From contig DF237235.1 of NCBI GenBank assembly GCA_000708835.1, positions 47,934-111,933 of the forward strand: 64,000 nt of DNA, given 5' to 3'. Below, piece after piece: positions 24,142 through 37,100 of the stretch (position 1 is the stretch's first letter; every line of letters starts with the position of its first letter). The stretch is from Klebsormidium nitens. Taxonomy: Eukaryota; Streptophyta; Klebsormidiophyceae; Klebsormidiales; Klebsormidiaceae. The notes beneath the pieces are model-generated. The model did not search any database and had not been told where the DNA came from. It saw nothing but the letters and a program-made list of their open reading frames with translations. A program made the position numbers and the translations under genes.

Positions 24142-27100
24142 TCAAGCTCCGCCTGCGCTTACGGCTTTGCCTGCTTCGTGCCCTTCGTCCACAGCGAGAC
24201 TATCTTTCAAGGTCTTTCGCAGCATTTCCACCCCCTCTGACCCTCTGCTCGCCTCCGCCACCTCCTCTTGAGATATATCATCAGCCTCCCGTCGAGCATC
24301 CGTCTTTTCATCACTCCCTACTCCATTCGCTTCGGCTTCACCTTCGCTCTCCCATTCGCTCGCGCTATCAGACGGATCGTCACCGTCGCTTGCGTTTTCT
24401 TCGTTTGCCCGTTTGCTTTCTGGAGCGTCTGCGCTTCTGCTTGTCGTAGCTGCCCTGCCCTTCGATTTCCGACTTACTGAAACCTCGTTCTCGTCATTAG
24501 ATTCTACTCCCGAGTTGCCCGAATCAGCGTCCGAGTCAACGTCCGACTCGACGTCCTCTTCTCCGGTCGGAGCATCGTCCGCCGGCCCCCTGTCCAGCTT
24601 CGCTGACCCCTTTTCCATCTGCAGCAAGCGAGCAATCGATCACGAGATCATGAACCGTCCAAGCAAAGAATGGCTGAATTGTTCGTGCGATAATCAACTT
24701 TTAGCGCGTTCTTTTATACAAAGACCGGTGTGATTAACCTAAACTGATTCAGCTCATCGTGCTGACTTCGTTAGATCGCTTTTGATCCGAGCGCAAATCT
24801 CTTCTCCTCTTCTAGTGCAGCAATTTTACCCGGTCGCACCGAGGATCTCGAAGGGCAGCACACCCTCTTGAAAATGTCATAAGATGGGTCCACTGCAACG
24901 AAAATCACGAAATATAGCGTGGCAGGGACGCTGTTGTACAAGCTAAAATTGTTCATCCGTCTCGTTTTTTCTGCATTGAACTCAAGAGAGACACATCCAA
25001 GAAGGAAAGCTTACTGCTCTGAGAAGCGTACGGCGGTCCCTCTCCCGCATCCCCGAAAGCGCCTGTCGCAAGAAACGCAACAAGAAACGTGAGATGTCAA
25101 AAAGGTGGTTGACAGTGAGGCCGGAGGATTGATTGCACACGGAATCATGTGAAATCTCCCTTCCGCATTCCTACGTTGTTTGGAAGCAGAAGAATTTATC
25201 AGAACAAAGTCTTTTGGAGAGCAAACCCAGGTCCCTTAATCCTATAGTTCGAAGCCCTTCAAACCCGATTCAAACACCCCCAACTGGATCTGGACAGGGC
25301 GGTGCCTTGAGAAGAGTTTTCAGAGGCTTACCTCTTCTAAATTCCTCCGCTCCGCCTCTTCTTGTTCTGCGCCTTTCCCAACAATATGGTTCACTTGCTT
25401 GCAGCACTTGCCGCAGGCTCCTTTAGCATTTGCGCATGCTGCAAGAACGAAGATGCTCTTGAGACCGGAGGCTCGAGCTATTCACAGACCAAGGGTCTGG
25501 GTAGTACATCCACAGTTGTACCTGTTTTGAAGTCTGCAGACGATTCCGACAATCTCGTGATAAGAGGGGCGGAAAGGCAGAACTGCCATAACGTCTGTTT
25601 AACGTCTGTTTAGCGAAGCAGGTCAGTGTCCATGTGTGGATCTCGAGAGCTATCAGCAATTACAAAAGACTGACAACTGCTTGATTGTCCAAACCGTCTT
25701 CTATTGTTGACCCCTTCGTGGCCACAGCTTTTATCATGCATGAAGCCTTTTCAATACAACCTTGATTCAACGCAACCTCGATTCATCACCACAGCTTTCA
25801 TCGAGCATAGAGCCATTTCAACGCAACCTTGATTCTGATTGAATATTCAGTCATCTGGCCCCGAAGGTCGAACCAGGGCGATGCATTAGCGACCAAGAGG
25901 GGCACCATCAACTTGCCTGAACATATTGCATGGTAAGCGCTCCGGACATTCCGTTTCTGGCACCAGTTGCACTTGGTGGGCGCACTTAACGGCTTGTATT
26001 TGCCATACCTGCAGGCAAGAAGGATACCCTAAGCCCTACGCATTCGTCTCACGCATTCCCTGACGTTCTGATCAAACACTTCTCCCATCAGCCGCAATCT
26101 CCTTTCAACTACTAAAAGCCTCCTCTCTGAGAGATATTAACAGTTTTGAAACCTATACGGGCTTCGGAGGGCTGAAGCCAGTTACAGAAAACACTGCAAT
26201 GCCAGGTGTCCCCTGGAGCGTGCCAAAGCATCAGAGAAAAATTGGCGCTCTTTGAGGTGGGCCTTACACCACTATCAAAAGGCTACAAGATTACCCACAA
26301 CCTTCTCTATACACGTCACGCGGTATTCTGGCCGGTGGCTACAACAAAAACATGCTGCTGAAGGAGCTTGACAATAATTTGGATACAGACAAAAAACTTC
26401 AATCCCGAGTAACTGTCAGAGCCCCGTCCAATAAACACCTCAACCTAATCTCAAAACTACTGGCTTTTTTGTGTTGCAGCTTGGCAACTTGTCTCCACCT
26501 TCAACACTTACAGCTACTCTCCTTCCCAAAAGCCACCACCGCAGGTGCGCGTCCCCTGAGCCAAAAAGCCCTGATTCCTTCAACTTGTCAGTCGCTTAGG
26601 TCCGTGTCCACTATTCTTGCTGGTGATTGCCAGTCCTAAACTGCACAAACCCTCTTGGGTTGTTCCCAATCAGACTCTTGGTCTTCTACTAAAATCGGCA
26701 ACTTCCAGAAGAACGAAGGGTCACCCTGCCGCTGATATGGGGCCCGAACAGAACTTCAAAGAGCGATACATTGAGAGAACTTACTTGCGTCTCCACTCTA
26801 GTTGCTCCTTACATCGCACACAAACTCCTGCGATGGGTGCAAAAGTCCTCCCATCACTGCCACCAGGTTCCTGCAAGGACAGATAATGCACAACTGAATT
26901 TTGATCGTGGGTGGTGCGAAGACCTGAAGACGCTAAAGCGGCTGGGGGCCAAGATCAGAATAACATTGCAGGACAAATGAATGGCAAAGGGCCTCTCAAA
27001 GGCTCAGACCAAAATGCTTACAGCACACCGCCAATGAGATAGACGCTAGTGAAGACAAACAATATCTCAATCCTCAAAGTAATATCATCAGATGCTGACT

Positions 27101-27584
27101 CAAAAGCAAACCCTAACCCTAATCCCTGATCTCTACTATGACTTTCATGCTTGATGCTGATGGACCACCATAGCGCTGAGCAGACATCAACTGGAACCTA
27201 TAAAAGTTTTCAGTAGCACTTTGAGTGGTTGTGCAGGTGGCATTTGCTACTTACACTTGGGTTTTTCTTCACGTCTTGAAAAGGTTTGTACGCGCGCCTG
27301 TCACAGCAAAAAAAATTCTGTGAGCATGGATGAAGCAATCAATTGATGAGAGCAACAGACAACGACTGAATGGCAGAACGCTGCTGGTCCACGGCACAGC
27401 ATTTGCGGAACAGACGCTCACACCATTACCATATGTCTCGTGAATGTAGACAACTCTCTAAGGTTATGTGGAGGAATTAAAATAGAAATGTCTATGAGAA
27501 GTGGTGGTGGTGGTGGAATTGTCTCTCTTACTTGTTCTGATGCTTTGGCGGTCCTTTCGGAGCACCACCCCGCTTGGTCGACAT
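24142..27584 (-). CDS. C9orf85/DUF2039 family cysteine-rich protein with acidic C-terminal extension
   Basis: Homologue of human C9orf85, a conserved eukaryotic protein with no settled function. Seven exons: 27532-27584, 27255-27297, 26785-26870, 25917-26008, 25332-25438, 25015-25062 and 24142-24618, encoding 301 residues. The start reads MSTKRGGAPKGPPKHQNK, as in the family. Zinc-binding pairs follow: VCVRCKEQLEWRRKYGKYKP, then TKCNWCQKRNVRSAYHAICS, then ACGKCCKQ. Intron 4 has a GC donor (CAG/GCAAGT, exon end 25917), needed to keep frame. After a basic stretch (RERDRRTLLRA) the last exon adds ~150 acidic, Ser/Glu/Asp-rich residues absent from the 179-residue human protein. The acidic tail suggests nuclear or chaperone-like behaviour, but that is speculation. 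Confidence 0.9.
25722..25838 (+). repeat. 67-bp-period imperfect tandem repeat in C9orf85-like intron 4
   Basis: CCACAGCTTTTATC at 25722 and CCACAGCTTTCATC at 25789 start two diverged units, each ending with CAACCTTGATTC. An extra partial copy of the CAACCTYGATTC end lies between them. Confidence 0.7.
27108..27116. promoter_or_regulatory. Telo-box AAACCCTAA (C9orf85-like intron 2)
   Basis: Exact motif continuing into CCCTAATCCC, so it is also a short interstitial telomere-like tract. It lies in intron 2 of a minus-strand gene. Confidence 0.4.
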
Positions 27585-28363
27585 TCTGCTTTCAAACTGG
27601 GGGAATGATGCGCCTTGCCCAGCTCAGATACTAGTAGGTAGAACTCCAGGTGCAGAGAACAAGAAACCAACCAAGCAACAAGGCCTAAGAAGGAGAGGAC
27701 GGAGACGTATCGCGCAACACCTTCGCCAAGCTCTGCGCTCCCCTGAGGGCCAGGCTTCACAATCTGTGGCTGCTCCTTGAATTTTCTCCGGAAGTGAGTT
27801 GTTCAAGAATAAAGATTCGAAATTTGAGTTGTGATAAAATCAAAGTCTGGGATGCTGGACGAGTTTGAAGCCCACTTATCTGGTGTATCTGACCAAATAA
27901 AATCCGCTCATAACAATTTTACTGGCCTAGGATTCCGGTCCAATTCGTCAAACCCATATTACATCTCAAAAAAATTGAGTCTGGCCTCCGAAGTTTGATG
28001 TGCTGCTCACTGTCCGGATTTTTTGCCCCGATAGCAGAAAATGATGCTGCTTGGAGTCTGGGCTCATGAGGATCTGCGCGCAGGAAAGAGAGGAGGACAA
28101 CTTGAAACAAAAGCCTCAGGCTCAGGCCAAGACAAGCAGGCGGATTGTGTTTGGATCTGGAGGCAGACTCAGAATCAAACTACGAGAATCATACCGTAGT
28201 TGCAGGGACGGCTTGCTCAAGAAGTAGTCCGCCTACGACAATTGAGTCAAGTCCAGAAGGGGTGCGACGGTCTTGTGGAAGAGCGACATTGGGAAACCTC
28301 TTTTTCCATCTCGTAGCCGTTGATTTGGACTGAAGGTGGCCAGCACGTTGAAAGGCAGCAGCA
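27585..28363. promoter_or_regulatory. Divergent promoter region, C9orf85-like / PP6c
   Basis: 779 bp between opposed start codons, the shortest of the five head-to-head intervals. A short bidirectional promoter is likely. No clear TATA box and no third gene were seen. Confidence 0.6.
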
Positions 28364-31300
28364 ATGGGTTTAGACCTTGACAACTGGATTGATAAAGTAC
28401 GGAAGTGCGAGTACTTGCTCGAAGATGAACTCAAGCAGCTGTGCGAGTATGTAAGTGTACTTCTTTCGCTGAGGGCCAGTTCTCAGAGAGCTTTTCTCAG
28501 CTTCTGGAAGGATGCAAGGCCGGGTGTAGTATTTCAAATGTCCTTCCATATGCGATCGGACCATTGATTTGTCTTCCAAGATTAGGGTTAGCTTCACAAA
28601 TGTTGGGCACAATGTTATGGTTGCGTTACTGCTTGGTGAATTCGGAAGACAGTTGCACCTACGGCAGGTAATCTCGTTGAATATGCAGAGAGAGTTGTGG
28701 CATGCAGTTAAATCTCACAAAATACTCGACTGGCCACTTATTCCTTGTCAGGGGTACTGATTGCTGGGTTGTGATACAGGGTATCGAACTGGTCTATCTT
28801 TACTTCATACATCTATGTTCTACGCCACGGCTGTATGGCTGTGAAGATGTGCTATTGTAAAATTTATTGCAAGAAAGCGATCAAGTTTTTTGCGGCGGTG
28901 CACGTTTTGAACTCACTCCGGCACTTTCTACTGCTGAATTCAAGCCAGTATGTTAGATCTATGCTAGAGCACTGTCGTCTCTAAGTTTGCCCTTAGGCTG
29001 TGGCGATTGCGCATACACGGCGAGCAATTGGGAAGATTGTGGACTTAGCTTTGGTGTTCAGCTGGTCAATCAAGAAGCAGATTAAAGCTTAGAGTTACTT
29101 TTAATCACAATCGAGGATCTATTGGTTGCCCTCGCTTTCAACAAAAAGAAGCAGGATCTCCCCCCGAAACTACTCACTTTGTATTGACACCGCAACCACA
29201 ACCGTCCCACAGGTAAAAGAGATTCTTGTAGAAGAGTCCAACGTCCAGCCCGTAAACAGCCCCGTCACAGTGTGTGGAGACATCCACGGTCAGTTCCACG
29301 ACTTGATGAAGCTGTTTCAGACGGGGGGGCAGGTGCCGGACACAAACTACATCTTCATGGGGGATTTTGTCGACCGAGGGTACAACAGCCTCGAGACGTT
29401 TACCATCCTTATTCTCCTGAAAGCTCGGTAAGCCCGTACGCAAAGTTCATCATGACCCACGCCCTTGTGAAGCAGTTGACACTTCCCGCGAGTATCACAC
29501 CTGTTGCAACCATCATAGCACGGCCAGGCAAGGGCCTCACTGCCGAAGGATATAGAGAGTCTTCAATTTCAGTCGTGCTCTTCGATGAAACACGATGTGC
29601 AGTTTGTGATTACCCAGTTTCTCAGTCCATGATTATGAAAGCCGCTCGAAGTTAAGACGGTCAGTTTTCCAGAAGGCAGGAAAGGACCTCGTCGCTGAAG
29701 TTCTCTTGTCTTTTTATTTTTTGTTTTGTGCAAAGGGGATAGTTTCCTTCTCATATGCCGTTTCCAGCATCTATTTCCTTAGAGAAGCTCTATGACTTAT
29801 GCAGGTATCCAGCACACATGACCCTCTTACGAGGTAATCACGAAAGTAGACAGATCACACAGGTGGGTGTTCAACCCCTTTATTTGGCCCTCAGAGACAT
29901 GGCGCCTTTCTATTGGTGGTTACCTTGGATTGCATCAACTGCATACATGTTGCACACAAGGTTTCTGTCCGTTTGTTGCTTGATTCGCGCAAAGGTATTA
30001 GTGCAAGCTCCCTTGTGATGATGCCTCTCAATGTCTTGCTTTTATTCTTGTTCATGACGGATCCTGCTGACAAGCGGCCGCCTTCAACGGTTTTCGCCTT
30101 GCAACTAGTGGCGAACATGAGGTCGCGGGAGTTCCGTAATTATCGGTTTAATCGGCGCAGGTTTACGGGTTCTACGACGAGTGTCAACGAAAGTACGGAA
30201 ACGCAAATGCGTGGCGGTACTGTACGGACGTGTTTGACTACCTCACGTTGTCAGCGGTCATTGATGGAAAGGTGCACTCTCTGAATGCTTCTGCTTAAGG
30301 ACCGCGCATCTGCAAGAGTTTTCCATCTGCGAAAACGGATAGAGCCAGGAGGAGGCGATTACGGCAGTTGCAGTTGCTCAAGTTCGAAGCCTTTCTTTGA
30401 GGTGTAGCTTCCGTGCCTCGTTTGCATCTGCAAGTCTCACGTTGATCACGTCCAGTCTTCTTGTCTGCCCGAGTTACATTGTCTGAACGATATTGACTCT
30501 GTAAAAAATTGCATCCTTCGGTTGTGTTTTCTTCGCAAGTAAGCACATGTACAGTCACTTAGGAGATGTTGCTCGGACAGTTTTCCTTCAAGTGAGATGC
30601 AAGAGCTGCTTTGAGGTTGAGACTTCAACTACGGGCCTCTCTTTGCTTTCTCAACATTCTCGCTTCTGTTGCAGGTATTGTGTGTCCATGGGGGGCTCTC
30701 TCCGGATCTTCGAACCCTAGATCAAGTAAGTCATCCTCTTTGTTCCCTTCTCGTTCTCTGCCTTCGTCTGTGTCGCATTTTCTGCGCTTTTGCTGGGCTG
30801 CGAGGTGAAGGATTGTTTGACAGGGTATGTCAATGTCTTAGAGTTTGCAAAGAGTTTTGATAAATGCCCTGCCTGCCTGCTGAAGCTGAGACCGCTGTGC
30901 CGACAATCAATGCGACGGTTTGTCTGTAGGACGCCTTTTTCTTGACTGCGGTGTAACGAGGTGATCCTTTGGCTGGGTCTAATCTCGCGACCTTGTCCTG
31001 GGTGCAGATACGAACGATTGAGCGGCAGTGCGAGATCCCACACGAGGGGCCCTTCTGCGGTATGCCATCCAGTTATCTCCTTTCTGGTGTGCGGATTGAG
31101 GTCGACTGTGATTCCCGGTCCTTCGTGCTCCAATGCATCAATACAGACTTTGACGAAATTTAGTATGAACCTACGGGAACCATTTCCTATTCACTGTCAG
31201 TAGGAACAGCTTCATGATACAGACGCTACCCGAAAGTTCCTGCTGTGAGAGACCACTTAGCATCGGACAAGTCCGGTTGTTTTTCATCCGGCCAGTCAGG

Positions 31301-32960
31301 ACATACTGACGTGTTACTACGCACTTGCAGCAACCTTCTTCTTTAGTCTGACTCGCGCTTGTGCAAGCCACACTTCGGGATTGCTGTGGAAAGACTCGCG
31401 GGTTTATCTATACTCGTATTGAAAATGTCGAAGGCAATCCGTTCCGAGGGTTCGAGTATCTTGAGTTGTTCGGAACCGTCTCATCTTCTGCGGTCCGTTC
31501 ATGCGATGCAGATCTGATGTGGAGCGATCCAGAGGACATTGACACGTGGGCGGTGAGCCCTCGAGGGGCGGGCTGGTTGTTTGGCGGGCGGGTGACGTCA
31601 GAGGTGAGCTATTGCGATAACAGATACTTTTCAGCGTCAGTCAAGTCAAAGTTCTCTCGCTTTTGAGTCGCGCTTTGTTGCGGGCGCTTGAACATGCCCC
31701 CAGGTTTTGTTGCTGGCAAAGATTGGTAAATTATTCAGGTTGCGTGGTTCGTTTGCTGTTGTACCGCCGGAGTTTGAATTCCGCCTACCTACGTTGTTCG
31801 ATTTACAACGTCTGCGACTAATCGCTAAAAGCCTGATCCCCGCGTGGTATTTGGAGTTTCTGTGTTGCTTCGGGACTTCTTCAATGAACCGAGTTTGTCG
31901 TTGATTCAGCTGATTTTAACACTTCATCGACACCAGAATCAGCAAGATAGTCAGAATCTAATCCAATTTCTTACTCCTGGTGTCAACTGTGTGCAGTTCA
32001 ACCACATAAACGGGCTGGAGCTGGTGTGCCGGGCGCATCAGCTGGTGCAAGAGGGGTTGAAGTACATGTTCCAGGAGCGGTCGCTAGTCACAGTGAGCGC
32101 CAGCGGAGAACTGGTCACTAGACTCATTGACTTTAGGAAGGGTATGGTGAAAAGGTTTGTGACCAGTTTGGAGCGGGTATTGGTTAGTCAGAGGTTAAGA
32201 GTGGGTTCTATGTTGCAGAACCGTTGAGGTTCTGGGTCCGTATCCGCATCATCATTTGCAATCTAGTGCTCCTAGTCGGAATTCTTGTGCAATCAGCCGA
32301 ATTTGCCCAACTGGTCAAAGAGTGCGGTGCTGTGCGCTTGACGACTTTCCCTGGAGGCATGCAAGCATTTCAGCTTGAATGGAAGGAAGCCGGAGGAGAG
32401 ACCAGAAGAGATGAAGAAGCCGCTTTCTACTTTGAAGTGTCGACCATAGAGTATCTAGTGCACTTTTTTTTAGAAGATGAAGTCCTCGCTTGTTGCCCGT
32501 TGGACGTATAAAGACCTTCCCGCTTATGCGTGACTAACCATTCTTCATAACGAGCAGCTAACTTTTACTTCTGACGGCTTGCAGGTCTGGTCAGCGCCAA
32601 ATTATTGTTACCGGTGTGGCAACGTCGCTTCGATCCTAAGTTTCGACGAACACATGGTGAACCTCCAGCCTGCACTTTCAGCCGTTTCTGTTGTCGTTAA
32701 AAGGCGCTGAGGGTTTGGAATAGTGTTTATTTCGTTGTCTGCAGAGGGTTTTTGTTGTTTGACTCCAATTGCTCTCCCACGATCTTGCTCCGATGCCACG
32801 CCGAATTGGATGCTGCTCATATGTTCTCAAGCACTTGCACCAGTAGTTTCTAACGTGTTCGGGCTGACATCTACAGGAGCGTGACGTGAAGTTCTTCACG
32901 GAAACGGAGGAGAACAACTCGATGACGGCCCCGCGCGCTGCAGTACCTTATTTCTTGTAG
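28364..32960 (+). CDS. PP6C: Serine/threonine-protein phosphatase 6 catalytic subunit (FyPP type)
   Basis: A PPP-family metallophosphatase; plant FyPP1/FyPP3 act with SAL and PP2A-A subunits on PIN and ABI5 proteins. Ten exons: 28364-28450, 29213-29427, 29805-29862, 30161-30271, 30675-30725, 31008-31059, 31512-31603, 31997-32092, 32585-32656 and 32877-32960, encoding 305 residues, the family length. Metal and catalytic motifs are intact: GDIHG (51-55), GDFVDRG (79-85), RGNHES (110-115), later [27 protein letters not shown] and [31 protein letters not shown] and EGLKYMFQ match PP6 rather than PP4. The C-terminus PYFL keeps the leucine used for carboxymethylation. No unusual residue was found at the active site. 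Confidence 0.97.
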
Positions 32961-34169
32961 ATATCGACCTCATGCGAACAATTCACAATAACGGACGGGA
33001 TGCGTTCCTTGCCATGTTGCTATAAGAACCATTCATGTCAAGGTCGAATCATGTTGCAAGTTTAATTGTCGACGTCAAGGACCTTCGGCTGAACCTATTG
33101 ACTTGAGTATGTATTCAAGCCCGTGCCTGCTCACTACCGGCCCAATGTGTCAGCCATCATCATTGCAGTACATTATGCGCTCGCTAAGTGAATTGGGGCA
33201 TGTGCCGTTGACGTTTTGCAACCGCTCTGAGTTTTGCATCGCTTGAACATTTTGGCCATCTGGTTGCGATCCATGGCATGATCGAGTCCGTAACAGTGAT
33301 ATGCACTAGTGCCGGACTTTCCTTGCCAGCGCTTTCAAATAGTACCTTAAACGGAGTCGTCCAACATGCAAAGCTGCTAGCCTGGTTGTGCATGAGCTAG
33401 CTCAGCCACCCAAGCTGTACATACATTCGACATTATGCATCGAAGAGGAATATACGCTGGAATTCAGAATTATTTTGACAAATGGAGTACAATGTGCGTC
33501 TCAGTGCCGACCATGCATAACGCGTTAGTACCCACCATGTGCATAAATAGCGGCCGAACGAAAGCGATTCGACCGGAGCTGATCGATCGTTTCTGACCTC
33601 GGATCGACTTTCACGTCTGGAGGCTTCATCGAGCGTGCTGAACATGTATCGATCTTAAATGCCAAAATGTGCAGCTCAGTGCGTGCAGCTGCCCCCCTGC
33701 CAAAGCTTAACTGAAAGCTGGTCCACTGAGGTTCTTGAAGTGATCAGAAACTTACGAAATTGATCTTTTGACTTGGTAAGTTTTGCGGCTACTTTGAGCT
33801 TCTGATCACAGGGCCCTTCTTCTAACTGTTCTTTCGTTATCCGTATGCTTATCTGCGCCACAATCTATCGATCGGCTCACAACGACGTCGGACAGTCTTT
33901 GTGCAACGATGTGTCTTATTACGAGGAAAGCTATCACACGCTGTATTGGGAGAAGTGGTACAAACCAGGCTCAGGCTAGCAGCAATATCAAGGAATCCGC
34001 AAAGCAGGAATTCCCTCGGTAGATCATTTAGAAGTCCAATTCAGATTTTGACAGACAAAGCATCTAATGCAAGTATATGTAGGTACTGTTTATGCCCCAG
34101 TCTTTGGCTCACTGCCGAGTCCTGGCCTCCGAGCTTCGCCCAGTGGAAGAGACCGGGCGGAGCCGCTCG
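32961..34169. other. Convergent intergenic region, PP6c / SAM coiled-coil gene
   Basis: AT-rich with palindromic tetramers; AGCTAGCT at 33395-33402. A 61-codon minus-strand frame at 33676-33861 lacks an ATG and any family match. Nothing else is supported. Confidence 0.5.
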
Positions 34170-37100
34170 CTAAGACCTCCAGTTGGCTTGTTTCGGGGGA
34201 GGCACCGCCGAGGGCCCCTCCGTGAGGATCCTCTGCTTGACTAGCGCCTGTTCCTTTTCCTTCCGCTTCTGTAGATCGTCCTCAAGCCGCATCATGAACT
34301 CCCGCGCCTGCGATCGTCATCAGTTGCGTCAGGTTAACGGACTAATACACCGAGATCGAAGCCGCTGACCTCATCGTTGATAATGCAAGCATACAAAAGA
34401 GAACCTGACACGACCAACTGACCGCAAGCTTTAAGCATTGGAAAGCTCTGTGAGGATCCTTCTGAAGCTGACAATATACTTTGTAAGGGATGCGCATATT
34501 TGATATGAGTTTATTGAGCAGCCTTTGCGGTCTCCAGGTTGACCGCCATCGTGACTGAAAGTCAGAAACTGGATGCGCTTTGAGATCTTTATCATCATCT
34601 GATTCAGAGGGATAATTCCACCAAAGAAGCTCAATCCCTTCTAGGTAAATGAACCTTGATGAAAGCTTCGAGCCGTGTCTTTTTGAGGTGAGATCTGTTC
34701 TGCTGACGTCACGGTGACGACGGATCACTCACGTTGCCCGCCGACTTTGGCCGCCGCCGCAGCTCTGATAGTTTTTGCTCCAGCTTGAAGTCGCGCACCT
34801 CTTTGTCGAACTCCATCTTGCGGACAAACTGCTGGGCCTGCGTCCGGGTCCGAAAGCGGGTTAAGCAAACCATATCCATTCCTTCTTAGGTGAACAACTT
34901 CAGAGAGCGTGCTCTTGGTTCGTCTAGAAAGGCAAAGGACTGTCGACACTGGTAGGTCGTCAAAGTATGGTTGGAAGATGCTTTATTGAGTTTGCAAACT
35001 CAGGGTTGCACTGGGCTGGATGGTGTTTCAAACTTGATCGGCACCAAAGGAAAGCGGTCAAGAAACGCAGCGAGCTTGTCAAATTTTCTGGGCAGAACTA
35101 AAAGACCCGTCAGAGGCACCTCCTGTGTACTTCGAATCCTCGAATGATTCCTTTTCTATCAACGCGACGAAACAGGACGGGCTGGTACGTACCCGGAATG
35201 CCCGGTAAACGGCCATCACTTTCTTCTCCCCCCGCGCTTGCTGCAGCCGCTTGATCTATGGAGCGGACAGAAAAGCGTCACTAATACGCGACGGAAGGCC
35301 CGAGGCAGTCCGACAAAAAGCACTTTCCTTTCTAGCGGGAACGATTCAGAACGTATGGTCGACACTTTCTCGAGCGAGTATTCGCTGAAAGAACGTCGAG
35401 AACCTCTTTGGCGCAGCGAATGCGCTAGCTTGCTAACCTTGACGCATAGAACACTCATCGAGGCGCCAAGTCCTTGTTCAACCGAGCACTTATTGATCAG
35501 GATAAAACCTCGAGCGAAGCATTGTTACAGTAATTCAGAACACAGGCAAAATGCCTTTGTTTCGAGAGACTGCCATCGTGACGTGCTACTGCTAAGAATG
35601 GGCGCTCTCACCTCATCTGCCTTCAGTCTGGAAATCATCCACAGGGTCTCTTGCATGATGGGCACCTGCAAAATTCCAAGGTTTCAGAGGTCTAGGATCC
35701 GACGAAGAATGTTTTCTGCAGAATCCAGAACCATCGAACAATCGTGCCTTCATACTTAGGGGCCGGTTCTGGTGGAATGGATCCGAGCCGCTTGCTTTCT
35801 GGGGAGACAGTCGTTTTGGGTTGGTTATGAATTTGAAATGGAAAAGGAATACACGTTCCATTTTTGTCACAAGGTTTCGTGGGCAGCAGATTTTGACAGC
35901 CACTGCAGCAATTACACGCAACAGATTCCTGCCTTTCCCGCCGCTTCTTGATTGACTCTTCATTTCGCCCACTTCTGACATAATTTAGCCGTCACTCGAA
36001 GTCAATCCTATCCAATGCTTCTTCGTGTTTCTCACCTTCCCTTCCCCTCCCCCCTTCTCCTCCCGCGCTCTCCCCGCCGTTTGGGGCCTCGCCGCAGGGG
36101 ACTGGTTCCCTCTGCCGTTCGAGGCCCCGTACTGACCGACGCTGCTCGAAGCGCGCGCTTCCATCGGCTCGCCTTCGAAGAGAACGAGGCCTAACCCCCG
36201 GCGGATCTCGTTTTGTTGCACGATCGCGTATTTCGCCAGGTTCTGCTTTTGGGTCAACGCTTGCTCCAGGAGGGAGTCGAGCAGGGAGTTGGACGCGGAG
36301 TCCGGCTCCTCTGTTGCCTGCGGTAGAACGGAAACGGAATCTTGATCAACGGGAGACCGGAAGCGGAAGGGTGATTGAGATCCGAGGCAGTCGAAGGTTG
36401 CGCGGGTCTTGGTAGAATTTCAAATGGCTATCCTCTTCTTGGGTAACATTTACGGCTCGTCAAACTCTACGTTTTTATTTTGCTTGTTAATCCAGTTGAA
36501 ACCTGGAGGAGTCAGCGCTCCTTCCCTAAGTGTTCCACTGTTCCTTTCCAATCGATCCACCCTTGCTTGTCCGCCTCATGCGGCTCACATGAGAGATTCT
36601 ATTCCGCTTACCTCGTCGGGCTTCGCACCCGCCGCGGGGTTTCCGCTTCCGTTTCCGCTTCCGCTCCCGCTCCCGGCGGGCGGCATCTCCCACGCGGGCC
36701 ACAGCTCCTTAAAGTGCGCGGCCGCCGCGCGCCGGTCGTCCTGCTCGCGCTGGTCGCGCGTTTTCCCGTTGCGCGAGATGGTGTCGATCATCTCCAGGTG
36801 CGCGCGGTACTCGCGCAGACTTGCGTCGCGCCGGCGCTGGTCGTTCTCCAGCCGGCTCATGAACTCGTTGCCGCGCAAGTACTGCGCGCGGGCGGGAATT
36901 TAGCCTTATGCTTCTCGAGGGTTACAATGCTGAGCGGAAAGCATGAACGTGCAAGTTAATGGAAAAATGGGCTCAAATACAATAGCGATGCCCATTCAAA
37001 CTTCCAAAAGCTTGTCTGATCGAACTTTGTTCCCTTCGCCCTCAGTCATATAATCCTTTACAGAAAGCCGGAGTCTGGCACTGCTTTCTGTAATCCGAGC

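Noticed and set aside
27108-27126. Interstitial telomere suggesting a chromosome fusion
   Set aside because: Only two and a half units; better explained as a telo-box.
32160-32205. Possible copy of the PP6c exon 8 3' edge in the next intron
   Set aside because: GGAGCGG and TAGTCA recur, but gaps are needed and the match is not clearly above chance, so it is not counted with the four better cases.
33676-33861. 61-codon minus-strand frame downstream of PP6c
   Set aside because: It begins with GTG, has no family resemblance, no splice partners and lies in a convergent 3' region.
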